DNA of 64,000 nucleotides from Luteibacter sp. Sphag1AF (GCF_014192715.1 NZ_JACHYH010000008.1:62001-126000), one strand, 5' to 3'. Counted from the stretch's first letter, positions 24,629 through 33,968 are shown. Notes: a model not told the origin generated them from the sequence alone. Program-made: numbers and translations.

Positions 24629-25456
24629 GTGTACGTCGAAAAAGCCAATGCCCCCGTTCGCAAGCCGGTCACCGTGCCGGGCCTTCGGACGATGAAGGCG
24701 GAAGGGCGAAAGATCGCGATGTTGACGGCTTACGACACCAGCTTTGCCATGCAGTCTGAGTTGGCGGGCGTGGATGTTGCGCTGGTGGGTGATTCGCTGG
24801 GCATGGTCATTCAGGGGCGCCGCAGCACGCTGCCGGTGACGCTCGACCAGATGGTCTATCACACCGCCCTGGTGGCCCGCGGCCTCTCGGCCACGCTACT
24901 GGTTGCCGACCTGCCGTTCATGAGCGACCGCGATGTCCCCACCGCCATGAACGCCGCCGCGCGGCTGATGGGCGAGGGGGAGGCGGCGATGGTGAAGATC
25001 GAAGGCGCCGGTCACATTCTTGATGTGATTTCGGCACTATCTGCGCGGGACATTCCCGTGTGCTCGCATCTTGGTCTCACGCCGCAGTCGGTCCACAAGT
25101 TTGGCGGCTATCGCGTGCAGGGCAAGAACGAAGACACCGCCGACCAGATGCTGGCCGACGCCAAAGCCGTGGAAGTGGCTGGCGCGGACATGCTGGTGCT
25201 GGAATGCATTCCCTCGGCGCTCGGTGCGCGCATCAGCCGGGAGCTGTCCATTCCGGTCATTGGCATTGGTGCGGGTCCTGATTGCGACGGGCAGGTTCTG
25301 GTCGTCTATGACATGCTGGGCATCACCCCCGGGAAGCGCCCAAAGTTCAGCAAGGATTTCCTTGCCGGGCGCGATTCTGTGCAGGCGGCTATGGCAGCCT
25401 ACGTCGAGGACGTCCGGAACGGACAGTTCCCGGGCCCCGAACACGGCTTCAACTGA
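24629..25456 (+). CDS. panB: 3-methyl-2-oxobutanoate hydroxymethyltransferase
   Basis: 275 aa from GTG 24629 (GAGAGA upstream); a longer frame from 24545 lies inside folK and is not PanB-like. Makes ketopantoate from 2-oxoisovalerate and methylene-THF, the first pantothenate step. MLTAYDTSFAMQSE and the Mg-binding VGDSLGMVIQG are near residues 32-62, and LGLTPQSVHKFGGYRVQGK and IGIGAGPDCDGQVLV follow. It is first of panB-panC-panD. Confidence 0.96.
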   Translation: MYVEKANAPVRKPVTVPGLRTMKAEGRKIAMLTAYDTSFAMQSELAGVDVALVGDSLGMVIQGRRSTLPVTLDQMVYHTALVARGLSATLLVADLPFMSDRDVPTAMNAAARLMGEGEAAMVKIEGAGHILDVISALSARDIPVCSHLGLTPQSVHKFGGYRVQGKNEDTADQMLADAKAVEVAGADMLVLECIPSALGARISRELSIPVIGIGAGPDCDGQVLVVYDMLGITPGKRPKFSKDFLAGRDSVQAAMAAYVEDVRNGQFPGPEHGFN

Positions 25457-25478
25457 CCATCCAGGCTCATAAGAAATC

Positions 25479-26324
25479 ATGCAAACCGTGACAGATGCGG
25501 CTGCGCTTCGCGCCGCCATCCGTGGCTGGCGTACCGCCGGCCAGACCGTGGGCCTCGTGCCGACGATGGGCAACCTGCACGCGGGTCACCACTCGCTGCT
25601 GAAACTGGTACGCAACCGTGCCGACCGCGTGGTTGCCAGCGTCTTCGTCAATCCGACCCAGTTCGGCCCGGGCGAGGACTTCGAGCGCTACCCGCGCACC
25701 CTGGCGCAGGATCAGGCCGGGCTGGCGGAAGCCGGTTGCGACATCCTGTTTGCGCCGGAAGTGGCCACCCTTTACCCGTTTGGTGCCGACTCAAGCGTCA
25801 GCATCCACGTGCCCAGGCTCACCGAGACGCTGGAAGGCGCACATCGCCCTGGTCATTTCGATGGCGTGGCCACCGTGGTCGCCAAGCTGTTCAATCTGGT
25901 GCAGCCCGATCTGGCGGTGTTTGGCCAGAAGGATTTCCAGCAGCTGCGCGTGATCGAGCGCATGGTCCGTGACCTGTCGTTGCCCATCAAGGTGATGGCT
26001 GCGCCCACGTTGCGCGACGAGGATGGCCTGGCGCTGAGCTCCCGCAACCAGTACCTGTCGGCCGCCGAGCGCGTCCGCGCGCCCCAGATTTACGCCACGC
26101 TGACCCAGATGCGCGAGCTGTTCGCCCAGGGGCATGCCTGGCAGGCCCTGGAGCAGGCCGCCACGGCCCGCCTGCAGCGCGCGGGCTTCGTGCCCGACTA
26201 TGTGGCCATCCGCCGCGCCGAGGACCTTGGCGAGCCGGAGGCGGACGAGCGCACCGGTCTGGTGGCCCTGGTCGCCGCCCGCCTGGGCACCACGCGCCTG
26301 ATCGACAACCTCCCGTTCGACTGA
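25479..26324 (+). CDS. panC: Pantothenate synthetase
   Basis: 281 aa. Condenses pantoate and beta-alanine with ATP. HIGH-type motif MGNLHAGHHSLL (about residues 28-39), VNPTQFGPGEDFERYPR, FGQKDFQQLRVIERMV and the KMSKS-like LSSRNQYLS are all visible. It lies 22 bp after panB. The length is normal for the family (about 280 aa). Confidence 0.97.
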   Translation: MQTVTDAAALRAAIRGWRTAGQTVGLVPTMGNLHAGHHSLLKLVRNRADRVVASVFVNPTQFGPGEDFERYPRTLAQDQAGLAEAGCDILFAPEVATLYPFGADSSVSIHVPRLTETLEGAHRPGHFDGVATVVAKLFNLVQPDLAVFGQKDFQQLRVIERMVRDLSLPIKVMAAPTLRDEDGLALSSRNQYLSAAERVRAPQIYATLTQMRELFAQGHAWQALEQAATARLQRAGFVPDYVAIRRAEDLGEPEADERTGLVALVAARLGTTRLIDNLPFD

Positions 26325-26444
26325 CGGGGCTTGTTCCGGGGTGGGCCGCCCCCATTAACGGCCCGACAGCGCCTTGACGACGCCCGGGGCGCAGGCAGCT
26401 ATACTTGGCGTTTGCCTTTCATCGATCCCCACGGTAAACCGCTC

Positions 26445-26825
26445 ATGCACCTGAACATGCTCAAGGCCAAGATCCACCGCGCTACGGTGACGCACGCCGA
26501 GCTGCATTACGAAGGATCGATCGCCATCGACGGCCTCCTGCTCGACGCATCGGGCATCCGCGAGTACGAGCAGATCCACGCCTGGAACATCAACAATGGC
26601 CAGCGCTTCGTTACCTATGCGCTTCGCGCCGAAGAAGGCTCGGGCATCATTTCGGTCAACGGCAGCGCCGCTCATCGCGCCCAGCCGGGTGACCTGGTGA
26701 TCATCGCCGCCTTCGTTGGCCTGTCCGAAGCCGAGCTGGCTGCCTACAAGCCGGACCTGGTGTACGTGGACCGCGACAACAAGATCACGCACACGAATCA
26801 CTCGATTCCGAAACAGGCTGCATAA
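26445..26825 (+). CDS. panD: Aspartate 1-decarboxylase
   Basis: 126 aa from ATG 26445, aligning exactly with E. coli PanD (126 aa); the frame upstream to 26331 is not homologous. Makes beta-alanine for pantothenate. The self-cleavage site HYEGS has Gly24-Ser25, where Ser25 becomes the pyruvoyl group; Lys9, His11 and Tyr58-type residues surround it. A hairpin spans its stop codon. The promoter-proximal gap to panC is 120 bp, so it may also have its own start signal. Confidence 0.96.
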   Translation: MHLNMLKAKIHRATVTHAELHYEGSIAIDGLLLDASGIREYEQIHAWNINNGQRFVTYALRAEEGSGIISVNGSAAHRAQPGDLVIIAAFVGLSEAELAAYKPDLVYVDRDNKITHTNHSIPKQAA

Positions 26826-26837
26826 AGCCTGTTTCGG
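26808..26837 (+). terminator. 12-bp hairpin spanning the panD stop codon
   Basis: CCGAAACAGGCT-GCATAA-AGCCTGTTTCGG. The left arm is the last coding part of panD and the stop TAA is in the loop. No T-run follows, so it may be a 3'-end stabiliser or attenuating structure rather than an intrinsic terminator. Confidence 0.5.
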
Positions 26838-26924
26838 GCGGCAGAACGGACACGCGGATACAATTCCAACACTGTCCGGTGCGGTAACATCATGGCTTCC
26901 TCCGATGCATAGCAAGTGGGAGCC

Positions 26925-28556
26925 ATGAATTCCAAGAACGCACGCCTGCCGTCCTTTGAAGCGCACGCTTCGCGCCTCTCCTCCACCCATCTGCGTCAAC
27001 TGCTTGCCGACGAGGCACGCGGTGACCGGCTGCGTACCCGTGTGGGTCCCGTGTGGCTGGATCTATCCCGCCAGAAGCTGGACGTCGCCGCGCTGGATGC
27101 CGTGGGCGAGTACCTTCAAAGCACGCACTGGCAGGCTGCGCGTGACGCGATGTTTGCCGGCGAGCACATCAACACCTCCGAGGACCGAGCCGTGCTGCAC
27201 ACGGCGCTTCGCGCCGGTCAGTCGCGCCATCCGCGCGCGCCGGCAGAGGTGCGTCAGGAAATCGAGGCCACGCTGCAGCGCATGGGCCACATCGTGGATG
27301 CCGTGCATCGCGGCGAGGGTGAATCGGTTGGCCTGATTCCGCAGGTCACCGACGTGGTCAACATCGGCATCGGCGGCTCCGACCTCGGCCCGCGCCTTGC
27401 CGTGCATGCGCTTGAGCAATTCCACGTCAAGGGTCTGCGCAGCCACTTCCTCACCAACGTGGATGGTCAGGCTGCGTACAACCTGATGAACCAGCTGGAC
27501 CCGCGCCGCACGCTGGTCATTCTGGTATCCAAGACGTTCACCACGCAGGAAACCCTGCTCAACGGTGGCGTGTTCCTCGACTGGATTGTGCGCGCGCACG
27601 ACGGCAACAAGGCGGCTGCGTCGAAGCATTTCCTTGCCGTCAGTTCCAACGTGGATGCTGCCGAGAAATGGGGTGTGCCTGCGGCGCAGGTATTGCCGAT
27701 GTGGGACTTTGTCGGTGGCCGTTACTCGCTGTGGTCGGCTGTTGGCGCGTCCATCGCGTTCTCGGTCGGCATGGATCGCTTCCGCGAACTGTTGGCGGGT
27801 GCGGCAGAAGCCGACGATCACTTCCTCACTGCCGAGTGGAACAAGAACGGCCCCGTGCTGCTCGCCATTGCGGAGATGTGGAATCGCAATGTGCTCAAAC
27901 GCACCAGCCGCGCGGTGGTGCCGTATGTGGACGCGCTGGTCGATCTTCCATCCTATCTCCAGCAGCTGGAGATGGAAAGCCTCGGCAAGCACGTGCATCC
28001 GACGGGCGGCCATGTGGAAGATTCCACCGTGCCCGTCGTGTGGGGCAGCATTGGCACCAATGCGCAGCATGCGTATTTCCAGGCATTGCATCAGGGCACC
28101 GATGTGGTGCCGCTGGAATTCATCGGCATCGTGAAGCCCGCTCATCCGCTGGCCAAGAATCATGCGGCACTGCTTTCCAACCTGCTGGCACAGGCCGCTG
28201 CGCTGGCGCTGGGCAAGACCTTCGACGAAGCGCTTGCCGAAGCGAAGACCGGCACCGAAGAGCAGCGTCGCGCACTGGCCGAGCAGCGCACGTTCGAGGG
28301 CGATCGTCCCAGCACGGTGCTGATGCTGGACTCGCTGACGCCGCGCTCGCTGGGTGCTCTGATCGCACTGTACGAGCACAAGGTGTTCCTGCTGGGCCAC
28401 CTCTGGCGCATCAATGCGTTCGACCAGTGGGGCGTGGAACTGGGCAAGGCTATCGCGTCGCAGATTCTGCCGTCGCTGGACGCCGACCCGGACACGCTCA
28501 CGCAGTTCGACAGCGCCACTGTCGAACTGATCCGCACCATCCAGTCACGCAAGTGA
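26925..28556 (+). CDS. pgi: Glucose-6-phosphate isomerase
   Basis: 543 aa from ATG 26925; a GTG three codons earlier is also open. Interconverts G6P and F6P in the cytosol. Signatures VNIGIGGSDLGPRLAVHAL, FVGGRYSLWSAVG, the active-site Glu region YLQQLEMESLGKHV, and HLWRINAFDQWGVELGK are present. The length matches the family (about 550 aa). It is monocistronic-looking: a hairpin lies before it at panD and another after it. Confidence 0.97.
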   Translation: MNSKNARLPSFEAHASRLSSTHLRQLLADEARGDRLRTRVGPVWLDLSRQKLDVAALDAVGEYLQSTHWQAARDAMFAGEHINTSEDRAVLHTALRAGQSRHPRAPAEVRQEIEATLQRMGHIVDAVHRGEGESVGLIPQVTDVVNIGIGGSDLGPRLAVHALEQFHVKGLRSHFLTNVDGQAAYNLMNQLDPRRTLVILVSKTFTTQETLLNGGVFLDWIVRAHDGNKAAASKHFLAVSSNVDAAEKWGVPAAQVLPMWDFVGGRYSLWSAVGASIAFSVGMDRFRELLAGAAEADDHFLTAEWNKNGPVLLAIAEMWNRNVLKRTSRAVVPYVDALVDLPSYLQQLEMESLGKHVHPTGGHVEDSTVPVVWGSIGTNAQHAYFQALHQGTDVVPLEFIGIVKPAHPLAKNHAALLSNLLAQAAALALGKTFDEALAEAKTGTEEQRRALAEQRTFEGDRPSTVLMLDSLTPRSLGALIALYEHKVFLLGHLWRINAFDQWGVELGKAIASQILPSLDADPDTLTQFDSATVELIRTIQSRK

Positions 28557-28561
28557 TAGCT

Positions 28562-28596
28562 GCACCGTGGAGCGCGCCTGGCGCGCTACACGGTGC
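28562..28596. terminator. Hairpin between convergent pgi and amidase genes
   Basis: GCACCGTG(g)AGCGCG-loop-CGCGCT(a)CACGGTGC: a 14-bp stem with one mismatch, placed just after the pgi stop and just beyond the amidase stop. There is no clear T-run on either side. Confidence 0.5.
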
Positions 28597-28599
28597 GAT

Positions 28600-30168
28600 T
28601 CACGGCAGCGTGGGAAGAAACGTCGGCGGCTGAAACGCGTTCAATGCCTGCTCCGTGCCGTACGCCACGGTAATCAGCGTGGCCTCGCTCCATTTTGTAC
28701 CGAAGAACACCACGCCCACGGGCAGGCCGTGCGTCATGTCGACCGGCAGGGTGATCGACGGGTAGCCCGCGATGGCCGCGGGGGCCGACACGCCACCGAT
28801 GGTCGGATCGCCGCTGACCACGTGGTCACCCAGCAGCAGATCGGTAGGGAAGGCCGGGCCCCAGCTCGGCGCCAGCAGCGCATCCAGATGATGTGCCGCC
28901 AGGGCGGCGTCGATGCCTTCCGGCCCTGCCAGGCGCTTTGCACGCGTGCTGGCTTCCACATACGCCTTGTCTGTCAGCTCGCCCTTTTCCTGTGCGGCAA
29001 GAAACAGCTCCTGTCCGAACCATGGCATTTCCTCGGACGCGTGCGCGTTGTTGAACGCGATCAGGTCGGCCAGCGTATGCACGTGGATACCGGTGCGCGT
29101 GGCCAGATACGCGGCGATGTCGTGCTTGAAGTCGTAGAGCAGCACGGTCATTTCGTCGTCGCTGAATTCCTTCAGGTGCGGAATGTCCACGTTGTCGACA
29201 ATGATGGCGCCCTTCGCCTTCAGGGTGGCAATCGTCTTCTCCAGCGCACGATCCGCATGGGGTTCAATGCCCGCCAGCTGACGTACCACACCGATGCGCT
29301 TGCCGCGAAGTCCATCTGCCGTCAGTGCCTTTGTGTAATCGACTTTGTGCTGATCGGCGTCTTTCGTCGCCACATCGCGGGGATCGGAACCGGCAATCAC
29401 CGTGAGCACCGCAGCGGCATCGGCAACGCTGCGCGCCATGGGACCGGCGGTGTCCTGACTGTGCGAAATGGGCACGATGCCCGCACGACTGACCAGGCCA
29501 AGCGTGGGCTTGATGCCAACGAGCCCGTTGACCGATGCGGGCCCCAGAATGGAGCCGTCCGTTTCGGTGCCGATGGCGACTGTGGCAAGGCCCGCCGCTA
29601 TTGCCGCGCCTGATCCTGCGCTGGACCCTGAGGGATTGCGATCCAGCACATAAGGATTGCGCGTCTGCCCGCCACGTCCGCTCCAGCCGCTGCTCGCGTG
29701 GCTGGAACGCATGTTGGCCCATTCGCTGAGGTTGGTCTTGCCAAGAATCACTGCGCCGGCCTCGCGCAGTTTCGCCGCCACGGTGGCGTCGCGCGGCGCG
29801 GGCGCGCCGACCAATGCCAGCGAGCCCGCGCTGGTCTGCATGCGGTCCCCCGTGTCGATGTTGTCCTTCAGCAGCACCACCATGCCGCGCAGGGCACCCG
29901 CAGGTTTCGCATCGCTGGCGCGTGCCAGCGACAGCGCATCCGGGTTCACTTCGATCACGGCATTGATCGAAGGACCGCTCTTGTCGATCTTCGCAATGCG
30001 ATCAAGAAAAAGCTGCGTCATGCCCTGCGCGGTGAGTGCGCCGCTGGCATAGGCCTTTTGCAGCGTGTCGATGGATGCGTAGGCATCGTTGGGTGACGGT
30101 GTACCTGCCTGTGCCTGCGAAATGCCCCATGCAAGAACAACGGCCGCCCACGACAAACGACTCTTCAT
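28600..30168 (-). CDS. Secreted amidase of the amidase-signature family
   Basis: 522 aa from ATG 30168; the upstream open frame is not signal-like. A signal peptide (about residues 1-21, ending SQAQA) sends it to the periplasm or outside. The Ser-cisSer-Lys triad is visible: Lys101 in LLKDNIDT, cis-Ser in NPSGSSAGSG (182/183), and nucleophile Ser206 in GTETDGSI. The GatA-like fold has many substrates (amides, peptides amidated at the C-terminus), and export rules out a tRNA amidotransferase role. No partner gene is nearby. It is divergent from the cytochrome pair across about 200 bp. Confidence 0.9.
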   Translation of the reverse strand: MKSRLSWAAVVLAWGISQAQAGTPSPNDAYASIDTLQKAYASGALTAQGMTQLFLDRIAKIDKSGPSINAVIEVNPDALSLARASDAKPAGALRGMVVLLKDNIDTGDRMQTSAGSLALVGAPAPRDATVAAKLREAGAVILGKTNLSEWANMRSSHASSGWSGRGGQTRNPYVLDRNPSGSSAGSGAAIAAGLATVAIGTETDGSILGPASVNGLVGIKPTLGLVSRAGIVPISHSQDTAGPMARSVADAAAVLTVIAGSDPRDVATKDADQHKVDYTKALTADGLRGKRIGVVRQLAGIEPHADRALEKTIATLKAKGAIIVDNVDIPHLKEFSDDEMTVLLYDFKHDIAAYLATRTGIHVHTLADLIAFNNAHASEEMPWFGQELFLAAQEKGELTDKAYVEASTRAKRLAGPEGIDAALAAHHLDALLAPSWGPAFPTDLLLGDHVVSGDPTIGGVSAPAAIAGYPSITLPVDMTHGLPVGVVFFGTKWSEATLITVAYGTEQALNAFQPPTFLPTLP

Positions 30169-30365
30169 GCGATTCCCCCGAAACACTGACGATGGCGTCC
30201 ATCTTAACCACAGTCGGGCAAGGAGACGCCGCCCGGACGATCCACGGACGTGATCGACGGGTGCGACAAAATGGGCCATCGGCGTGCTCGACGCGCCCGG
30301 GAGAAACCCGGCATGATTCGGAACTGCACCCTTGGATATTCCTCCCGGGATCAGGAGACCGCCTC

Positions 30366-31079
30366 ATGCGTCGTCGCTCGTTGTGCTGGCCGCTGTTGGC
30401 CGGTCTTGTTCTCATGGCCACAGTCGCTCATGCGGACGACGCTCCCGTTCCCGATACCCTGAAGCAACGCATTGCTGCCTGTACCAGTTGCCATGGCGAG
30501 CAGGGGCAGGGTGGCGACAACGGATTCAATCCCCGGCTGGCGGGCAAGCCGGCGGGGTATCTGGTGCGGCAGATGCAGGACTTCAAGCAGGGGCTGCGGC
30601 ATTACCCGATCATGGAGTACATGGTCACGCCGCTGACCGATGACTACATGCGCGAGATAGCCGCTTATTTTTCTGCGCAGGAAGTGCCGTATGCGCCGCA
30701 ACCTGCGCAACGTCTTCCTGCCAGCGCGCTTGCGCGCGGCGAGCAGCTGGTAACGAAGGGGGATGCGGCGCGACAGGTGCCTGCGTGCATGAGTTGCCAT
30801 GGTGTGAAGCTGACGGGTGTGCAGCCAGCCATTCCGGGCATTGTCGGGTTGCCATATGACTACCTCAGCGCGCAGTTGGGTTCGTGGCGCACACAGACAC
30901 GCACGGCTACCGCACCCGATTGCATGGCGACGGTGGCCAGTCGCCTGACCGCTTCGGACATCAGTGCGGTGGCGGCATGGCTAGCGGTGCATCCCATCCC
31001 CGACGATCCGCGCCCCGCGGAAATCAGTGAGGGTCCGTTGCCGATGCATTGCGGCAGCGTGGAGGGATCGCATTCATGA
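30366..31079 (+). CDS. Di-heme cytochrome c (c4-like)
   Basis: 237 aa from ATG 30366 with a good AGGAG site; the longer frame from 30036 runs through the divergent amidase promoter. A signal peptide (about 1-23) precedes two cytochrome c domains. Heme sites are C39-T-S-C42-H43 and C141-M-S-C144-H145, with candidate distal Met ligands in MEYMV and MATVA. It is a periplasmic electron carrier. Its stop overlaps the ATG of the tri-heme gene. No dehydrogenase gene is adjacent, so the electron donor is unknown. Confidence 0.92.
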   Translation: MRRRSLCWPLLAGLVLMATVAHADDAPVPDTLKQRIAACTSCHGEQGQGGDNGFNPRLAGKPAGYLVRQMQDFKQGLRHYPIMEYMVTPLTDDYMREIAAYFSAQEVPYAPQPAQRLPASALARGEQLVTKGDAARQVPACMSCHGVKLTGVQPAIPGIVGLPYDYLSAQLGSWRTQTRTATAPDCMATVASRLTASDISAVAAWLAVHPIPDDPRPAEISEGPLPMHCGSVEGSHS

Positions 31080-32311
31080 CGCTGTGCCTGAGGATTTTTG
31101 CCTGTGTTGCGGCCTTGGCTGGATGGTCAGCGGTGGGCATCGTGCATGCAGAAAATGCTGCGCAAATTGAACGCGGACGTTACCTGAGTCTGGCCGGTGA
31201 TTGTGCGTCGTGCCATACCGCGCGCGGTGGGCAGGCCTATGCCGGTGGAAGAGTGGTGCCCACACCGTTTGGAAGCATTCCTGCGCCGAACCTCACGCCC
31301 GATATGGCGACGGGCATCGGTGGGTGGAGCGCGGACGATTTCTATCGCGCGCTGCACGAAGGGCGAGGCAAGGATGGGCAGTATCTCTATCCTGCGTTTC
31401 CCTATACGTCGTACACCCGGGTTACCCGTCCCGACAGCGATGCGATCTTCGCGTACCTGCGCAGCCTTCCGCCCGTGCACAGCGAGCGGCGCGATAACGA
31501 CCTGCGCTTTCCTTACAGCATGCGACGCATGATGGCGGGCTGGCGCCTGTTCTACTTCACGCAGGAAGAATACGTCGCTGATTCCAGTCAGTCGGCTGCC
31601 TGGAATCGCGGCGCTTATCTGGTGAACGGGCTGGGGCATTGCAACGATTGCCATTCCACCCGAAATTCATTGGGGGCCACGGTGGATGACCCGAGTCTGG
31701 CCGGCGGCATGATTCCCATGCAGAACTGGTACGCGCCCGACCTCAGCACGAAAGCCAACGGCGGCCTGGAAGGCTGGACCACAAAAGACATCGTGGATCT
31801 TCTGAAGACCGGGCGCTCGGCACGCGGCACGGCGTTCGGCCCCATGGCCGAGGTAGTGCGCGAAAGCACCCAGCACCTCAACGACGACGATCTGGCAGCG
31901 ATGGCGCTGTATCTGCAATCGCTTCCTGCGCGCCCTGTGCCGAAGAAGGACGACTCGCCCCTGCTCGGCGCGTCGTTTGTGGTGAAGGGGCAGGCGGTCT
32001 ACAAGGATCGCTGCGCGTCGTGCCATGGTGATGATGGCAAGGGCCGCGGTGATGCGTATCCGCCGCTTGCGGGCAATACGTCGGTGGTTGAACCCATTGG
32101 CGCGAATGCTATCCGCGTCGTGCTTTCCGGTGGATTCGCGCCGGCGACGCATGGCAATCCTCGTCCGTATTCGATGCCGCCGTTTTCGCAGCAATTGAGC
32201 GACGAGGATGTGGCAGCCGTGGTGTCTTACATCCGCCAGGCGTGGACGAACACGGCGCCGGCCGTCACGCCGGATGACGTTCGCACTTATCGGTCCACGC
32301 CGGGAACGTGA
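31076..32311 (+). CDS. Tri-heme cytochrome c (alcohol/aldehyde dehydrogenase subunit-like)
   Basis: 411 aa from ATG 31076 (GGAGGG upstream, ATGA overlap with the preceding gene). A signal peptide is followed by three CxxCH sites: C43-A-S-C46-H47, C189-N-D-C192-H193 and C313-A-S-C316-H317. This is the pattern of AdhB/gluconate-dehydrogenase cytochrome subunits, which pass electrons from a periplasmic dehydrogenase to ubiquinone. The domain features PTPFGSIPAPNLTPD and GWSADDFYRALHEG are typical. No catalytic subunit is next to it, so it may serve an unlinked dehydrogenase. Its 3' end overlaps the convergent mug gene by 25 bp. Confidence 0.9.
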   Translation: MTLCLRIFACVAALAGWSAVGIVHAENAAQIERGRYLSLAGDCASCHTARGGQAYAGGRVVPTPFGSIPAPNLTPDMATGIGGWSADDFYRALHEGRGKDGQYLYPAFPYTSYTRVTRPDSDAIFAYLRSLPPVHSERRDNDLRFPYSMRRMMAGWRLFYFTQEEYVADSSQSAAWNRGAYLVNGLGHCNDCHSTRNSLGATVDDPSLAGGMIPMQNWYAPDLSTKANGGLEGWTTKDIVDLLKTGRSARGTAFGPMAEVVRESTQHLNDDDLAAMALYLQSLPARPVPKKDDSPLLGASFVVKGQAVYKDRCASCHGDDGKGRGDAYPPLAGNTSVVEPIGANAIRVVLSGGFAPATHGNPRPYSMPPFSQQLSDEDVAAVVSYIRQAWTNTAPAVTPDDVRTYRSTPGT

Positions 32312-32829
32312 ATGGCTTGCGTCGCGTGGAAGGCATCGGCGAGGCGCTGCCATGCCGATACGTCCCACGCGCCGCGTGCCTGGCCAGAGGGTGATGGCAA
32401 CACGTAGAGGCGGGTGTCGCCGATCATGCTGTCTTGCCATCCGTAAGCAGGCACGTGCCCGAGCACGGTTTTCGCTGCCTGCTTGCTGGTGAAGGCAAGA
32501 ATGCGCGGTGCGTATTGTTCGATCTTCACCCGCAATGCCTGTGCGTCGTACGCATCGAAGGGCAGGTCACTATCGTTGCCGCTGTGGAACTTCGCGACAT
32601 CGGTCAGGCCAATGCCCAGTGCCGGGAGCGCGATGAATTCCGCTGGCGCGAAACGCCGGGGCGTGATGCCGGTGTCGTGAAGGGTTCGCCAGAACATGTT
32701 TCCAGGATGCGCGTAGTACGCGCGATCCTGCGCGGAACGACGGCCGGCAGCGGTGCCGCAGAACACCAGGCGCAATCCGGGCTGAAGGACATCAGGCAGG
32801 ACATGTGCGTCGGTGATGGGCGAAGGCAT
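32287..32829 (-). CDS. mug: G/U mismatch-specific uracil/thymine DNA glycosylase
   Basis: 180 aa from ATG 32829; ATG 32859 also fits. Removes uracil and ethenocytosine from mispaired DNA. The family motif is VLQPGLRLVFCGTAAGRRSAQ; the E. coli counterpart is GLRVVFCGINPG, so the catalytic Asn position (N18 in E. coli) reads Ala here. HPGNMFWRTLHDTG, ALGIGLTDVAK and LPSPSGQARG follow. The missing Asn means catalysis may be altered, as in some TDG relatives. The gene overlaps the convergent cytochrome gene by 25 bp. Confidence 0.88.
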   Translation of the reverse strand: MPSPITDAHVLPDVLQPGLRLVFCGTAAGRRSAQDRAYYAHPGNMFWRTLHDTGITPRRFAPAEFIALPALGIGLTDVAKFHSGNDSDLPFDAYDAQALRVKIEQYAPRILAFTSKQAAKTVLGHVPAYGWQDSMIGDTRLYVLPSPSGQARGAWDVSAWQRLADAFHATQAIHVPGVDR

Positions 32830-32900
32830 GCGGCGTACTTTACGGCTTTTGTGCAGCATGACAACAAAGCTTCCACATGCGGGCTGTCACCCTGACCCGC

Positions 32901-33968
32901 ATGAATTCGGATGTCTGGTTGTCGGTGCTCTCCAATCCGTGGACGCGTTTTGCGCTGATCGTGGTTGTTGCACTCATCGTTGCAGCGTTTCTGCGACGCC
33001 TCTTTTATGCCTCGGTGCGCCGCCTCACGCGGCATCGGCCTACTGTTGCGGCGATGCTTGCGAAGGGGCGTGGTCCGATGGACCTCATCATTCCATTGAC
33101 GGCCCTGTTGCTTGCGTTTCGCGCGGCGCCGGATGATCCGTCGCGATGGCTGGGCGGTATAGAGCATCTGGTCGGCGTGGGCCTGATCGGCGCCATGACG
33201 TGGTTCCTCGTGGGCTGCGTCGGCGCGCTGGAAGCCGCGGTTACGCGGTTCAATCCCATTGATGCGGAAGACAATCTGCGCGCGCGCCGCGTGCAGACGC
33301 AGGTACGTGTACTGAGTCGCACCGCGATGGTCATCATCATCCTGCTTGGATTCGCGGTGGTGTTGATGACGTTTCCAGCTGTGCGTCAGTTTGGCGCCAG
33401 CCTGCTGGCGTCGGCGGGTCTGGCCGGCCTTGCGGTGGGCCTGGCAGCGAAGCCGGTGCTCGCCAACCTGATCGCTGGCGTGCAGATTGCGATCACGCAG
33501 CCGATCCGCATTGATGATGTGGTCATCATTGAGCAGCAGTGGGGCAGGGTCGAGGAAATCACGGGCACGTACGTGGTGGTGCGCATCTGGGATGAGCGGC
33601 GGTTGATCGTGCCACTGCAGTATTTCATCGAGAATCCGTTCGAGAACTGGACGCGTACGAGTTCCCAGATTCTGGGGTCCGTGTTTCTATGGTTTGACTA
33701 CAGTCTGGATCTGAAGCCGCTGCGCGCGGAACTGGAGCGATTGGTAAAGGACGCTCCGGAGTGGGATGGGCGCGTCTGCGTGCTGCAAGTGGTGGAGACG
33801 AATGACAAGGCGATGCAATTGCGTGCACTGGTCAGCTCGTCGAACTCAGGAAGGTCGTGGGATTTGCGCTGCCGGGTTCGTGAAGGCCTGATCGCGTTCG
33901 TGCAGCGGCATTCGCCCGAGTGTCTGCCGCGCGTTCGGGCGGACGTGGAAGAGATGGCCAGTTCGTGA
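32901..33968 (+). CDS. MscS family mechanosensitive channel
   Basis: 355 aa from ATG 32901 (ATG 32877 is the alternative; the internal start leaves room for a promoter between the divergent genes). Four transmembrane segments are visible (about 15-32, 65-80, 95-115 and 140-160). The pore helix LLASAGLAGLAVGLAAKPVLANLIAGVQIAITQPIRI is Gly/Ala-rich, and a cytosolic beta domain has WGRVEEITGTYVVVRIWDERRLIVPLQYFIENPFENWTR. This small-channel architecture releases osmolytes on hypo-osmotic shock. A second, larger MscS protein is at 57930. Confidence 0.93.
   Translation: MNSDVWLSVLSNPWTRFALIVVVALIVAAFLRRLFYASVRRLTRHRPTVAAMLAKGRGPMDLIIPLTALLLAFRAAPDDPSRWLGGIEHLVGVGLIGAMTWFLVGCVGALEAAVTRFNPIDAEDNLRARRVQTQVRVLSRTAMVIIILLGFAVVLMTFPAVRQFGASLLASAGLAGLAVGLAAKPVLANLIAGVQIAITQPIRIDDVVIIEQQWGRVEEITGTYVVVRIWDERRLIVPLQYFIENPFENWTRTSSQILGSVFLWFDYSLDLKPLRAELERLVKDAPEWDGRVCVLQVVETNDKAMQLRALVSSSNSGRSWDLRCRVREGLIAFVQRHSPECLPRVRADVEEMASS

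Noticed and set aside
26331-26444. N-terminal extension of panD
   Set aside because: The extra codons are not homologous to PanD, and ATG 26445 gives the exact family length.
27063-28400. 445-codon frame opposite pgi
   Set aside because: Antisense shadow; no ribosome-binding site or recognisable motif.
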